This document shows positions 36,919 through 46,732 of a stretch of 64,000 nt of DNA, one piece after another; the first letter of the stretch is position 1, and every line of letters begins with the position of its first letter. A model generated the notes under the pieces. It worked only from the letters and a program-made list of their open reading frames with translations, made no database searches and was not told the origin of the DNA. The position numbers and the translations under genes were made by a program. Origin of the DNA: Rheinheimera sp. (GTDB taxonomy: Bacteria; Pseudomonadota; Gammaproteobacteria; Enterobacterales; Alteromonadaceae). The stretch spans positions 26,492 to 90,491 of the forward strand of contig NZ_JAVBXS010000008.1 of the NCBI RefSeq assembly GCF_030824435.1. Reading direction: 5' to 3'.

Positions 36919-38844
36919 TCAGGTTGCCTGACCTACCTGCATATTGCTTAACGGCACAAATACATCCCGGTTCTGGTTCATCCTGATATTGTAAATCTGA
37001 TAATAAGCCAGCACTGCTTTAACATATTCCCGTGTTTCTTTAAACGGAATAGTCTCTATCCAGATATCCAGCGGCATCTGCCGGTTTTTGGGCAACCAGG
37101 TTTTGACCCTACTGTAACCGGCATTATAAGAAGCGGTAGCAAACACCAGATTATTGTTGTTTTGCCGCATTAAATAATTCAGATAGTCGGTGCCCATATC
37201 AATATTTACATTGGGGTTATACAAGGTTTGTACCGCAACCCGTCGCCCTGTGATGTGTTTGGCGGTTTGCGGCATAATTTGCATTAAACCATGAGCGCCA
37301 ACAGGGGATTTTGCCGTTGGAATAAAAGTACTTTCGCGCCGGGTAATGGCCATGGCCCAGGCAGGGTCTACCTGAGCAGCTTTGGCATGTTTTTGAATTT
37401 CCTGGTTAAACACCATAGGAAAACGCATTTCTACATCATCCCAATAACCGGCATCGGCCAAAGCAAAAATGGCTCTGTCATACCAGCCTTTGTCATAAGC
37501 ATATTTGGCGGCGCTGAGTTTTTCTGGTTCAGTACCGTATTTTTGCAGGAAGGTCAGTTCACGTTTGGCGGCATTAGGCCGGCCAATGGCCTGCCATTCA
37601 TACATCCGTGCTATAGCGGCGCTCTTTTTAAAGGCCTGATATTGTTCGGCCGTAACAGGCACTGGTTTATGCGCCAGGCTGGGTTTTAACCCTAATTTAG
37701 CAGCCGCCATAAAACCATAATAACTGCGCTCTTCTGCCAGTTTGCTCAGCAGTTGTTTGCCTTGTTCCTGCTGCCCAAGCTCCTGTAACACTCTGGCCTG
37801 CCAATAACGTAAGTTATCTTTATTGCGGCTTTCTTCCGGCAACTCCTCCAGCATTTGTTTTACTTTTTCCCACTGGCTTTGCCGCAGCAGCCAGGCCAGT
37901 TGCCACTGAATAAATAAATCGTCTTTTAGCTCCACCGGTACCATCGGCATAAATTTGGCGGCTCGTGGGTCGTCTTTACTGGCAAGTGCAATAGCAAACT
38001 GGCGGGCGACGTCAGTACGCAGCGCTTTGGTAAACTGGGCGTCAGCTTCAAACCTTTGCCATACCCGCAGTGCTTGCTCCGGCTGCTTCCACACCATTTT
38101 TTTCAGCGCATACGCCAGAATTTCCCTTTCCCAACGGTGTTTTAACGGCAGAAATTTTTGTCTTTGCACCAGGCCCGGGTTTTCAATCACTTGTTTCCAT
38201 TTATCGCCAAGGTACTGCAGGTTTTTTGGCAGCAGGGTGCGTAAATACGGAATAATGCGTTCATCACCACCATCAGCGGCTTTGGTTAAACGCGCCCAGA
38301 CCACTTCAGGCGTGCGCTGGCCGGCTTTTTGCCAGCGGCTGAATAGGGAGTCACACTCTTTGGGCAAAGATTTGCCGACAGTCCACAATTTGGCAACTTC
38401 AGGCCAGATGGTTTTTGCCGGTTCATTGATCAGTCGCAGTTGCAGCGCATAACAGTCCAGCACTGTGTCTGTCCCCATCTGATAGTTTTTCAGATAAGGC
38501 TGGGTTAAACCAACACCGGCTAAATACATTAACCAGCGTTTTTTCATTGGCCATTCCAGCGGAGTGCCCTGATGGCGTTTTAAAAAGTCTTTCACGTCTG
38601 CCGTATTGCCAAGGGAACGGCTTAAATACTCCAGCTCTACATAAGGTTTGAGCGGGTAATGATGCAAGTCCCGCAACATACGTTCTGCCTGTTGTGGACT
38701 GGCTTTTTGAATGTTTTTTTCTGCTTTAAGAAAACGTTCACGCAGCACCTGATCAGAAGGTGCTGCCAAAGTGTTGCAGCTGAACGTCAGCAGCAGCGAC
38801 GCTAAAAGAGTTGTTCCTGATATGCCGAACTTCGGTTGCCACAT
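36919..38844 (-). CDS. slt: Soluble lytic murein transglycosylase
   Basis: Periplasmic Slt70-type enzyme that cleaves peptidoglycan glycan strands with formation of 1,6-anhydro-muropeptides. About 641 residues from ATG at 38842-38844, followed by a signal peptide ending NTLAA; a GTG five codons upstream is the alternative. The bulk (about 30-480) is the alpha-helical superhelical ring, and the C-terminal catalytic domain contains the Glu in ITRRESTFIP followed by SPVGAHGLMQIMP and the FATASYNAGYSRV segment. Divergent from fadB. Confidence 0.95.
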   Translation of the reverse strand: MWQPKFGISGTTLLASLLLTFSCNTLAAPSDQVLRERFLKAEKNIQKASPQQAERMLRDLHHYPLKPYVELEYLSRSLGNTADVKDFLKRHQGTPLEWPMKKRWLMYLAGVGLTQPYLKNYQMGTDTVLDCYALQLRLINEPAKTIWPEVAKLWTVGKSLPKECDSLFSRWQKAGQRTPEVVWARLTKAADGGDERIIPYLRTLLPKNLQYLGDKWKQVIENPGLVQRQKFLPLKHRWEREILAYALKKMVWKQPEQALRVWQRFEADAQFTKALRTDVARQFAIALASKDDPRAAKFMPMVPVELKDDLFIQWQLAWLLRQSQWEKVKQMLEELPEESRNKDNLRYWQARVLQELGQQEQGKQLLSKLAEERSYYGFMAAAKLGLKPSLAHKPVPVTAEQYQAFKKSAAIARMYEWQAIGRPNAAKRELTFLQKYGTEPEKLSAAKYAYDKGWYDRAIFALADAGYWDDVEMRFPMVFNQEIQKHAKAAQVDPAWAMAITRRESTFIPTAKSPVGAHGLMQIMPQTAKHITGRRVAVQTLYNPNVNIDMGTDYLNYLMRQNNNNLVFATASYNAGYSRVKTWLPKNRQMPLDIWIETIPFKETREYVKAVLAYYQIYNIRMNQNRDVFVPLSNMQVGQAT

Positions 38845-39014
38845 CTGTATAAATACCACCTATAGTTACACAGTTGTCGACGGCGAATTCAAACAAGCGT
38901 TTAAATAACGGTTGAATTTTTTTCTGAACCGCGACACACTGGACCCGCACAAGACTCATCTGACCTGTTGCGATAAAAAAGCATTTGTCACCTACGCGAC
39001 GAAGGAGAACATCC

Positions 39015-41168
39015 ATGATCTACCAGAGTTCCAGCATTACCGTGCAATACATTGCCGACGGTATTGCCGAGTTTACCTTTAACGCAGCCGGCTCGGTAAA
39101 CAAATTTGACCAGCAAACGCTGGCCGATTGCCGTGCAGCGCTGGAAATCCTGCACAAAGATGCAAACCTCAAAGGTTTAATTTACACCAGTGCCAAAGAA
39201 ACTTTTATTGTTGGCGCTGATATTACTGAATTTTTAGCCACTTTCCAAAAACCTGAAGCCGATTTAATCCCCTGGATTAAACAAGCGTCAGACATCTTCG
39301 ACCTCGCTGAAGATTTGCCAGTTCCAACAGTAGTTGCATTAAATGGTTTTGCTTTAGGCGGCGGTTGTGAGTGGTCTTTAACGGCCGACTACCGTGTGGC
39401 CGACACCAGCACCAAAATTGGTTTACCTGAAGTAAAACTTGGCCTGATGCCAGGTTTTGGTGGTACAGCCCGTTTACCTCGTATTGTCGGTGCAGATACT
39501 GCGATGGAGTGGATCACCACAGGTAAAGAACGTGGCGCCGAACAAGCTTTAAAAGAAGGTGCTGTTGATGCCGTAGTGGCACCGGCTAAATTAAAAGAGG
39601 CGGCTCTTTCGATGGTGCAGGACGCCATTGCCGGCAAGCTGAACTGGCGTCAGAAACGCGCAGCCAAGTTAGCACCACTGAAACTGAACAAAACCGAAGC
39701 CATCATGAGCTTTAACACTGCCAAAGGCATGGTGTTTGCCAACGCTGGTAAACATTACCCTGCGCCTATGCTGGCCGTAGAAACCATTGAAAAAGCTGCA
39801 CGTTTAGACCGCGCCGGTGCAGTAGCGCTGGAAAATGCCGGTTTTGCCAAACTGGCAAAAACTGACGCTGCCACTGCACAAATTGGTTTATTCCTGAACG
39901 ACCAGCTGATTAAAGGCAAAGCCAAACAAGCCGGCAAAATGGCGAAAAAAGCCATCAATAAAGCGGCTGTGTTAGGCGCCGGCATTATGGGTGGTGGTAT
40001 CGCTTACCAGTCAGCCTCTAAAGGCGTGCCTGTTGTGATGAAAGACATCAACGACAAAGCGCTGCAACTGGGTATGGGTGAAGCCATTAAGCTGTTGGGC
40101 AAACTGGTGGAGCGCAAACGTTTAGACGCTGCCGGTATGGCCAAAGTGATTGCTTCTATTACACCTACGCTGTCGAACGAAACCGTCAAAGGTGTCGACA
40201 TTGTGGTAGAAGCCGTTGTGGAAAACCCAAAAATCAAAGGCGCTGTGCTGAAAGAAATTGAAACTGTGGTTGGCCCAGACGCTATTATCACCTCCAACAC
40301 TTCAACAATTTCTATCAATACCTTAGCGGCGAATTTAGAAGACCCAAGTCGTTTCTGCGGTATGCACTTCTTTAACCCTGTGCACCAGATGCCGTTGGTA
40401 GAAATTATCCGAGGTAAAGACACTTCAGACGAAACCATCGCAGCTGTGGTGGCATATGCTGCCAAAATGGGTAAATCACCAATTGTTGTGAACGACTGCC
40501 CTGGTTTTTACGTCAACCGCGTGTTGTTCCCGTATTTTGCTGGTTTTAGCAAATTAGTGCTGGATGGTGCCGATTTTGCCAAAGTCGACAAAGTGATGGA
40601 AAAACAATTTGGTTGGCCTATGGGCCCGGCGTATTTGCTGGACGTAGTGGGTTTAGACACTGCGCATCATTGTACCGACGTGATGGCCGCTGGTTTCCCA
40701 ACCCGCATGGCAAAAGTCGATAACGACCCGGTTAGCGCTATGTATAACGCTCAGCGTTTTGGTCAGAAAAACGGTGTTGGTTTTTACGCTTACAGCAAAG
40801 ACGCTAAAGGCAAACCGAAAAAAGACCTGGACGCAGCAAGCGCAGCTTTGTTAGCTGGCGTAGCAGCTCCGGCCAAAGATTTTTCAGCCGATGAAATTAT
40901 TGCCCGCACTATGATCCCAATGATTAACGAAGCCATTCGTTGTTTAGAAGAAGGCATAGTGGCCTCAGCGGCGGAAGCTGATATGGGCCTGATTTACGGT
41001 TTAGGTTTCCCTCCGTTCCGCGGTGGCCCGCTGCGTTATGTGGACACCATGGGTCTGGCCAACTTTGTAGCTTTGGCTGACCAATACGCGCACTTAGGTG
41101 AAATTTACCAGGTGACTGATAAAACCCGCGCCATGGCTGCCAGCGGCCAGGTGTTTTACCCGGTTTAA
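39015..41168 (+). CDS. fadB: Fatty acid oxidation complex subunit alpha
   Basis: Multifunctional beta-oxidation enzyme: enoyl-CoA hydratase, isomerase and 3-hydroxyacyl-CoA dehydrogenase. 717 residues from ATG at 39015, preceded by GAAGGAGAAC; an upstream in-frame ATG or alternative start adds ten residues. The hydratase part carries [20 protein letters not shown] and [21 protein letters not shown] with its catalytic glutamates; the dehydrogenase part starts with the NAD loop [16 protein letters not shown] and has the catalytic [14 protein letters not shown]. The fadA start is 15 bases downstream. Promoter in the 170-base gap to slt. Confidence 0.98.
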   Translation: MIYQSSSITVQYIADGIAEFTFNAAGSVNKFDQQTLADCRAALEILHKDANLKGLIYTSAKETFIVGADITEFLATFQKPEADLIPWIKQASDIFDLAEDLPVPTVVALNGFALGGGCEWSLTADYRVADTSTKIGLPEVKLGLMPGFGGTARLPRIVGADTAMEWITTGKERGAEQALKEGAVDAVVAPAKLKEAALSMVQDAIAGKLNWRQKRAAKLAPLKLNKTEAIMSFNTAKGMVFANAGKHYPAPMLAVETIEKAARLDRAGAVALENAGFAKLAKTDAATAQIGLFLNDQLIKGKAKQAGKMAKKAINKAAVLGAGIMGGGIAYQSASKGVPVVMKDINDKALQLGMGEAIKLLGKLVERKRLDAAGMAKVIASITPTLSNETVKGVDIVVEAVVENPKIKGAVLKEIETVVGPDAIITSNTSTISINTLAANLEDPSRFCGMHFFNPVHQMPLVEIIRGKDTSDETIAAVVAYAAKMGKSPIVVNDCPGFYVNRVLFPYFAGFSKLVLDGADFAKVDKVMEKQFGWPMGPAYLLDVVGLDTAHHCTDVMAAGFPTRMAKVDNDPVSAMYNAQRFGQKNGVGFYAYSKDAKGKPKKDLDAASAALLAGVAAPAKDFSADEIIARTMIPMINEAIRCLEEGIVASAAEADMGLIYGLGFPPFRGGPLRYVDTMGLANFVALADQYAHLGEIYQVTDKTRAMAASGQVFYPV

Positions 41169-42353
<1,185 letters not shown>

Positions 42354-42404
42354 CTAGCAGACGCGCTGGCGGATAAGGGGTTTAGGCTTTTATCCGGTGA
42401 AACG

Positions 42405-42437
42405 AAAAAGGGCTGATGATTGATCAGCCTTTTTTAT
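42405..42437 (+). terminator. Terminator of fadBA
   Basis: GGCTGAT / ATCAGCC stem with a GATTG loop, A-rich 5' side and a T6 run, 50 bases after the fadA stop. Confidence 0.88.
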
Positions 42438-42484
42438 TGGTCAATTTAAAACCGTTGCCTCAGTAGGTGGCTATTTATGGGTAG

Positions 42485-42514
42485 GGCGTACCCGCCGCAA
42501 AGCGGCAGTACGCC
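42485..42514. repeat. REP-like hairpin
   Basis: GGCGTACCCGCCG followed by CAAAG and then CGGCAGTACGCC: a GC-rich imperfect palindrome about 30 bases long in the 343-base gap between fadA and the HEPN-like gene. It has no T tract and so is not a terminator. It looks like a repetitive extragenic palindrome, but no second copy is in the window. Confidence 0.6.
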
Positions 42515-42570
42515 GGGGGAGTTATTTTTTTCAGCAGCTTTGGTTGCGGCATGTGCCGTGGGGCTGCCGA

Positions 42571-42663
42571 CAACCAACCACCGGCAGCTACTGCGTTCGC
42601 CCGTTCGCGCCTCCCGCGCTCACTCTTGAATGCTCACTCCGCAGCTCCCGGTTGTAGGTTGGG
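42571..42663. repeat. 93-base element with imperfect inverted ends
   Basis: Left arm CAACCAACCACCGGCAGC (from 42571) and right arm GCAGCTCCCGGTTGTAGGTTG (ending 42661) pair as an imperfect inverted repeat of about 24 bases around a central GC-rich segment. It resembles a MITE- or attC-like foldback by shape, but I could not fit the integron consensus to its ends. Unassigned. Confidence 0.45.
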
Positions 42664-42696
42664 GAATTTCTCTAATCATCAGATATCCAATGGTTG

Positions 42697-43434
42697 CTAG
42701 CCGCTTTTGTATACATTTTTTATTTCATCTGGGACAAATGTATATTTCGACACTTCCTCGATAATTTCCGGGTGCAGAGAAAACGGAGAATTTTCAGCCA
42801 TTTTGCCACTTTTCATAAGTACTGACTTTCTGTTGGAATTTGTGTAGTAGAGGTTGCACCAAACTAAATCAGGTCTTGCCCTGGATTTTCGATTCTCCAG
42901 TGTTTTTTCAAGATACCCGCCCGGCACGAGAGTATTTATTTTGTTCGGTTTTTCGATGGATCTAATAGCTTCGTGTTTGTCGTTGCATACCGAAACAAAA
43001 TGGTCTCCAGAATAAACATATAACTCAGCATTACAAAAGCGGCGCAATTCCCAAACAGCACGATCTAGCTTTGCTAGTTCACAGTCGTTTATAAACCAGG
43101 AGATCTCTAAATACCGAAATCTTGCGCCATATTCTTCAAGACGAGCTATGAATTTCTTTGTTTGCTCCGATAGCGCTATATCTAGCTTCTCGGAAATAAG
43201 CTCCAAGCTCCGGTTTACTTCGTGCTTTATATAATCTTTTTTAGGCTTTGGGATGCGGGTGAGAATTGCAATACATTTGGCATATTTTTCAAGAGCATGA
43301 AGCGCAGACCAATGGAACTGCGGGAATAGATCGGTCTTATATGCGATGCGGGCGAGAATATAATCTTTATCAGCTGTATCTCGATAAGCTCTCAGAGCAA
43401 AACTGTTTACCTTTTGCATCATGTTGTGAGACAT
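42697..43434 (-). CDS. Orphan HEPN-like protein
   Basis: 245 residues, not recognised as a named family. Residues about 18-105 look like a HEPN helical bundle: LARIAYKTDLFPQFHWSALHALEKYAKCIA, then KKDYIKHEVNRSLELI and a third helix ending in YGARFRYLEIS. HEPN proteins include RNases in toxin-antitoxin and defence systems, but the catalytic R-x4-6-H motif is not seen and no nucleotidyltransferase or other antitoxin partner is adjacent. The C-terminal half is unknown. AGAGGATATGC ribosome site before ATG. Looks AT-richer than its neighbours and is flanked by palindromic repeats, so probably acquired. Confidence 0.6.
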   Translation of the reverse strand: MSHNMMQKVNSFALRAYRDTADKDYILARIAYKTDLFPQFHWSALHALEKYAKCIAILTRIPKPKKDYIKHEVNRSLELISEKLDIALSEQTKKFIARLEEYGARFRYLEISWFINDCELAKLDRAVWELRRFCNAELYVYSGDHFVSVCNDKHEAIRSIEKPNKINTLVPGGYLEKTLENRKSRARPDLVWCNLYYTNSNRKSVLMKSGKMAENSPFSLHPEIIEEVSKYTFVPDEIKNVYKSG

Positions 43435-43585
43435 GCATATCCTCTAATTGGCTTACATTGATTGCCTTTAATGGGATTCAAACTATCTGCTTTTGTTTTT
43501 ATGTTCAATAACACATTTCAGTTAAGGGTACAGGAATGTTGTGCCTGCGAAATACCGGAACAAGCCATTAAAGTTACTGAAGCGG

Positions 43586-43679
43586 CCGGGTGACAGCAAA
43601 AGCAGACCGTTTGCGGCATGGATGCCGCAATCGAGCCTACAGGGATGTATTTACGGCGTGTCTGCGTTGCTGTTACCCG
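43586..43679. repeat. REP/BIME-like palindromic element
   Basis: Outer arms CCGGGTGACAGCAAAAGCAG (43586-43605) and CTGCGTTGCTGTTACCCG (43662-43679) are inverted repeats with few mismatches. Inside lies the perfect hairpin TTGCGGCAT / ATGCCGCAA at 43611-43630. From memory, similar elements with a CAGGGATGTATTTACGGCG core are dispersed in Alteromonadales and Vibrionales genomes. The short open frame across it (43541-43753) is a by-product and not a gene. The rest of the 315-base stretch 43435-43749 shows no gene. Confidence 0.75.
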
Positions 43680-43749
43680 TGCCGCCCAAGCCGGTCGGGA
43701 AACTTATAGAAAGTGACAAGCCAAGAGATTCAACGATAAAGAAGCGACC

Positions 43750-43958
43750 TTAAGCAACCGCCAGCTTCACCGCAATCCCAGCTAAAGTCATAGCCACCAG
43801 GCCATCAAATACCCGCCAGCGTTTGGGTGAACTCAGCACAGTCTTTAGCTTGTGCGCCAAATCGGTCAGGCTGCTCAACCAGATAAAGGATTCCAGACAA
43901 GCGCGCCCACCGTAAACCAGGCTGGCTGCGCTTGCAAAGTGCCAACACCGGCAATCAG
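43750..43958 (-). pseudogene. Displaced 3' fragment of an argO-like gene
   Basis: This 209-base segment aligns with 46733-46939, the 3' end of the intact argO, at roughly 78 percent identity by eye, including the stop codon. Reading leftward it encodes LKTVLSSPKRWRVFDGLVAM and the rest of an ArgO C-terminus, differing at several positions from the intact copy. A two-base insertion (near 43898) breaks the frame further upstream, and the first two thirds of the gene are absent. Homology ends at the CAATCAG at 43952-43958, overlapping the stop codon of the next gene. Best explained as a remnant brought in by recombination with DNA from a related strain. Confidence 0.85.
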
Positions 43959-44767
43959 TCGATCATCTGGTTCATCTCGCCATAACTCAAATGACTCACC
44001 GCTGGTTGCAAAGAACCGGTTTGCTGAAATATTTGCATCTGAGCCAATACATGGCCGTATGCGGATTCAGCCATAAAGGACCCTGCGCTATAACGTTTGA
44101 CTCCTGTGGCGAATATTTCGTTGGCGCTCGGCGCACCTGGTAATGCCATCACACTCAAGGGCCCATCGATACCACGGGCCACTTGCTGGCACAGTGCCAA
44201 ATCGATTAAACCGGGAATAAACACCCCATCTGCACCAGCCGCAATATAAGCCTGAGCCCGGTTGATTAAGTTGTCGGCATCCTTGCTGCCGCCGCGAAGC
44301 AATACATCCATCCTTGCATTAATAAATAACGGGTAGTCCAATGCTTTGCAGGCTTCACGCAATTGTTGAATGCGTTGTGCGCCGCGAACAACATCGAGCA
44401 TATTGCCGTCCTGTGTATCTTCCAGATTTACACCCGCCACTCCGGCTGCCAACAGATCTTGCGCCAAATCGCTCATGCTTTCACCGGCGCTAAGCAAGCC
44501 GTTTTCAACGTCGATCGACACAGGTAGTTCGGTGCTGGCTACAATTGCAGCCGCATGTTGCATCACGCATTTGCGTGGGATGGTATGGCCATCGGCATAG
44601 CCCATTGTCCATGCAACGCCAGCGCTGGTGGTTGCAATTGCGGTCGCACCGGCTTTTTCGGCAAGCCGCGCAGTCATCAGATCCCATACATTATTGAGGA
44701 GTAAACCGCCTTGGCTGTGTAACTGGCGGAATGTCGTGATTTTGTTTTTTAATTTAGTGCTTAACAT
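43955..44767 (-). CDS. Isocitrate lyase/PEP mutase family protein
   Basis: 270-residue TIM-barrel enzyme of the superfamily that includes 2-methylisocitrate lyase, PEP mutase and oxaloacetate decarboxylases. ATG at 44765-44767 with AAGGAA site upstream; a longer frame adds 17 residues. Typical features: NVWDLMTARLAEKAGATAIATTS, the Mg-binding segment PVSIDVENGL, GVNLEDTQDG, NARMDVLL and ADGVFIPGL. The cysteine-containing lyase loop (KRCGH) is replaced by the RKCVMQHAA stretch, so a lyase acting on isocitrate is unlikely; the substrate is unknown. Its stop codon overlaps the argO remnant junction. Confidence 0.82.
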   Translation of the reverse strand: MLSTKLKNKITTFRQLHSQGGLLLNNVWDLMTARLAEKAGATAIATTSAGVAWTMGYADGHTIPRKCVMQHAAAIVASTELPVSIDVENGLLSAGESMSDLAQDLLAAGVAGVNLEDTQDGNMLDVVRGAQRIQQLREACKALDYPLFINARMDVLLRGGSKDADNLINRAQAYIAAGADGVFIPGLIDLALCQQVARGIDGPLSVMALPGAPSANEIFATGVKRYSAGSFMAESAYGHVLAQMQIFQQTGSLQPAVSHLSYGEMNQMID

Positions 44768-44849
44768 GATGTTCCTTAAATTTTTGAGTGCCAGAGCGGT
44801 GGGTGGTATACCCATCATCCTTGAAGATTCGGGGTTGTTGCCAAAACAT

Positions 44850-45392
44850 TTATTGCCGGAACATTTGCATACGCCAATTCACTTCCCAGGTTTTGCCTTG
44901 ATCAGCTGACATCGCTTGCTCCCAGCGTGGGGTTTCGGTGTCGGTATCAAACCATTTATAACGAACCCGAATAGGTTTGCCGTCCAGTTCATCATCACAT
45001 TCGAAGATGCCAATGCCATTTTCAAATTTACCTACGACGGGTGGCATTAAACTACCGGCGCTATTAAGACCAGCGTTGATATTGTCGAGCCAATAAATAC
45101 TCCACAATTGTGTTTGCGGATTAAACAAACGCAGCGACATGCCGACAAAACCCGGGCGCCAGCAGGGGGCGAGGAAATCGTCGTAGTTGCCGATGCCACC
45201 AGGCAACAATCGCATCTCCTGGCTCGCTTCGAAGTGCTCCCAGTCGTTGGACTGTTGCAAACGATGACGCAGCCGTTGGTTTTCTATCCGCCAGCGGCCG
45301 ACGAAAAAATCAAAATCATGTTGAGGGTTATTCAAACTTTGTTTTCCTTGCTTGAGAGATGGTGCAGCAGGGCAAATGCCGAATGAGATCAT
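44850..45392 (-). CDS. DUF1579-like hypothetical protein
   Basis: 180 residues, no signal peptide. The pattern HDFDFFVGRWRIENQRLRHRL, then LPGGIGNYDDF, GMSLRLFNPQTQLWSIYWLD, PPVVGKFENGIGIFECDD and PIRVRYKWFD...WEQAMSADQGKTWEVNW matches a widespread family of lipocalin-like proteins usually labelled DUF1579 or hypothetical. Function unknown. It lies 82 bases upstream of the PEP-mutase-family gene in the same direction. Confidence 0.75.
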   Translation of the reverse strand: MISFGICPAAPSLKQGKQSLNNPQHDFDFFVGRWRIENQRLRHRLQQSNDWEHFEASQEMRLLPGGIGNYDDFLAPCWRPGFVGMSLRLFNPQTQLWSIYWLDNINAGLNSAGSLMPPVVGKFENGIGIFECDDELDGKPIRVRYKWFDTDTETPRWEQAMSADQGKTWEVNWRMQMFRQ

Positions 45393-45543
45393 AAGGCGCC
45401 GGCCTCTATCAGCACATAGACAAAACCAAGAAATTGGCCTGGGTGAACCACGGATTTCACAGATTTAAACCGGTTTTACTTTGGATTTCACCTAAGCGGC
45501 AGGAGCTTGCTAAATTGCCCCGCAAGTACAGGATTTAAGTTAG

Positions 45544-45574
45544 AAAAAACGCTGCGCATTTATTGCGCAGTGGT
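45544..45574 (-). terminator. Terminator after the AsnC-family gene
   Basis: Nine-base stem CGCTGCGCA / TGCGCAGTG (one G-T pair) with a TTTAT loop; on the minus strand it ends in a T6 run. It separates the regulator gene from the two genes downstream. Confidence 0.85.
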
Positions 45575-45636
45575 TGATCCAAGGCGGCGCTGATGCTGCA
45601 AATTGCCGTTGGCAGACGCCAGTTTTGAGGCGCGCG

Positions 45637-46098
45637 TTAAGAGGATTTCGGCAGTTGATCACCATGGCAGCGCGGACGGTTTTCAAACTGCGATGACAGC
45701 ACCATCGAGGTACTGGTTTTGCCAAGTTTACCCAACGACATTAACACCTCTTGTAAATGTTCCGGCGAGGTGACACCGATGTGCATCAGCGCGCAGTGGT
45801 TGCCGGTGGTCGCGTGCAGGGCTAACACCTCGGGATGTGCTGCGGCCCAGGCATCCAGGGCGGCATGTGAATCCACTACAATGTTGATAAAGGCTTCAAA
45901 GCTATAACCCAAGGCGCGCAAATTGACTCGCGTCTGGTAGCCCGTAATTACCCCAGCTTCTTCCAAACGCCGCACCCGCTCTGTTACTGCTGGCGCAGTG
46001 AGATGGACTTGCCGGCCAATTTCGGTGTAACTGATGCGCGCATTGCTTTGCAGCAGAGCGATAATTTTACGATCGTAGTTATCAAGTTCAAAAGCCAT
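45637..46098 (-). CDS. Lrp/AsnC family transcriptional regulator
   Basis: 153 residues with an N-terminal winged helix-turn-helix (LDNYDRKIIALLQSNARISYTEIGRQVHLTAPAVTERVRRLEEAGVI, residues 5-51; key TAPAVTERVRRLEE) and a C-terminal RAM ligand-binding domain with the conserved GNHCALMHIGV segment. Such regulators usually sense amino acids. Divergent from the NIPSNAP gene across 130 bases, so autoregulation and control of that neighbour are plausible. Confidence 0.92.
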   Translation of the reverse strand: MAFELDNYDRKIIALLQSNARISYTEIGRQVHLTAPAVTERVRRLEEAGVITGYQTRVNLRALGYSFEAFINIVVDSHAALDAWAAAHPEVLALHATTGNHCALMHIGVTSPEHLQEVLMSLGKLGKTSTSMVLSSQFENRPRCHGDQLPKSS

Positions 46099-46228
46099 AG
46101 TAAACCTGGTGAAATACCTTTAATTCAGTGGTTATAACAGTGCAAATGCCTGGGATTTGCACTGTGTCGGTACAAGGTTTCCACTTACCATAGTGGCTTG
46201 TTATTGCCACTTTAGCAGATGCTCATCG

Positions 46229-46576
46229 ATGCAAAATATCATTGAAATCCGCAGTTACCAATTAAAACCAGGCACCGGGTCACAGTTCCATCAATTGTTA
46301 CATGAAAAATCCTTGCCACTGTTGGCCGCCGCAGGGATTGATGTGGTTCTCGCCACCGCCTCTTTGCAAACGCCAGACGCCTACATGCTGGTGCGGGCTT
46401 ATCACAGTTTCGCGGATTGTGAGCAACGCCAGCAGGCGTTTTATGCCAGTGCCGCCTGGCAAAATGGGCCACGGGCCGCTATTTTGGCTTGCATAGAAAG
46501 CTGCAACACTATGGTGTTGGCGGCCGATGCTACTTTGATCAAGAGCTTGCGCCAGCATGCCGGACCGACCCCGTGA
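46229..46576 (+). CDS. NIPSNAP family protein
   Basis: 115 residues from ATG at 46229 (MQNIIEIRSYQLKPGTGSQFHQ). The dimeric alpha/beta-barrel pattern IEIRSYQLKPG, LPLLAAAGIDVVLA, DAYMLVRAYHSFADCEQRQQAFY and WQNGPR is typical of NIPSNAP proteins; the biochemical role of the bacterial members is not known. The upstream open frame adds 24 codons without family similarity. No strong ribosome site. Part of the block bounded by argO-like sequences. Confidence 0.82.
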   Translation: MQNIIEIRSYQLKPGTGSQFHQLLHEKSLPLLAAAGIDVVLATASLQTPDAYMLVRAYHSFADCEQRQQAFYASAAWQNGPRAAILACIESCNTMVLAADATLIKSLRQHAGPTP

Positions 46577-46732
46577 TCAAAAACGGCAGGTGATGTATCC
46601 AGTGAACGATCATAAACAGCGACGAATGCGAATGTTGCATCAAGTTGCAATGAAGTGGCGCGCTATAGCGCCACGGCAAGCTTTAACACAATCGTCGTCA
46701 TATCATCACCCCTTATCAAACACCCGCCAGCG
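46577..46732. other. Non-coding stretch with hairpin and argO-like 20-mer at its end
   Basis: Contains the stem GTGGCGC / GCGCCAC at 46655-46674 (no T run) and ends in ATCAAACACCCGCCAGCGTT (46715-46734), which differs by one base from an internal argO sequence at 46787-46806. It therefore looks like the right-hand junction of the acquired block, touching the argO stop codon. Confidence 0.6.

Noticed and set aside
42571..42663. attC recombination site of an integron
   Set aside because: The inverted ends do not fit the RYYYAAC/GTTRRRY core sites and no integrase or cassette array is nearby.
43541..43753. 70-residue ORF between the HEPN-like gene and the argO remnant
   Set aside because: It runs through the palindromic REP-like element; the reading is a by-product of the repeat.
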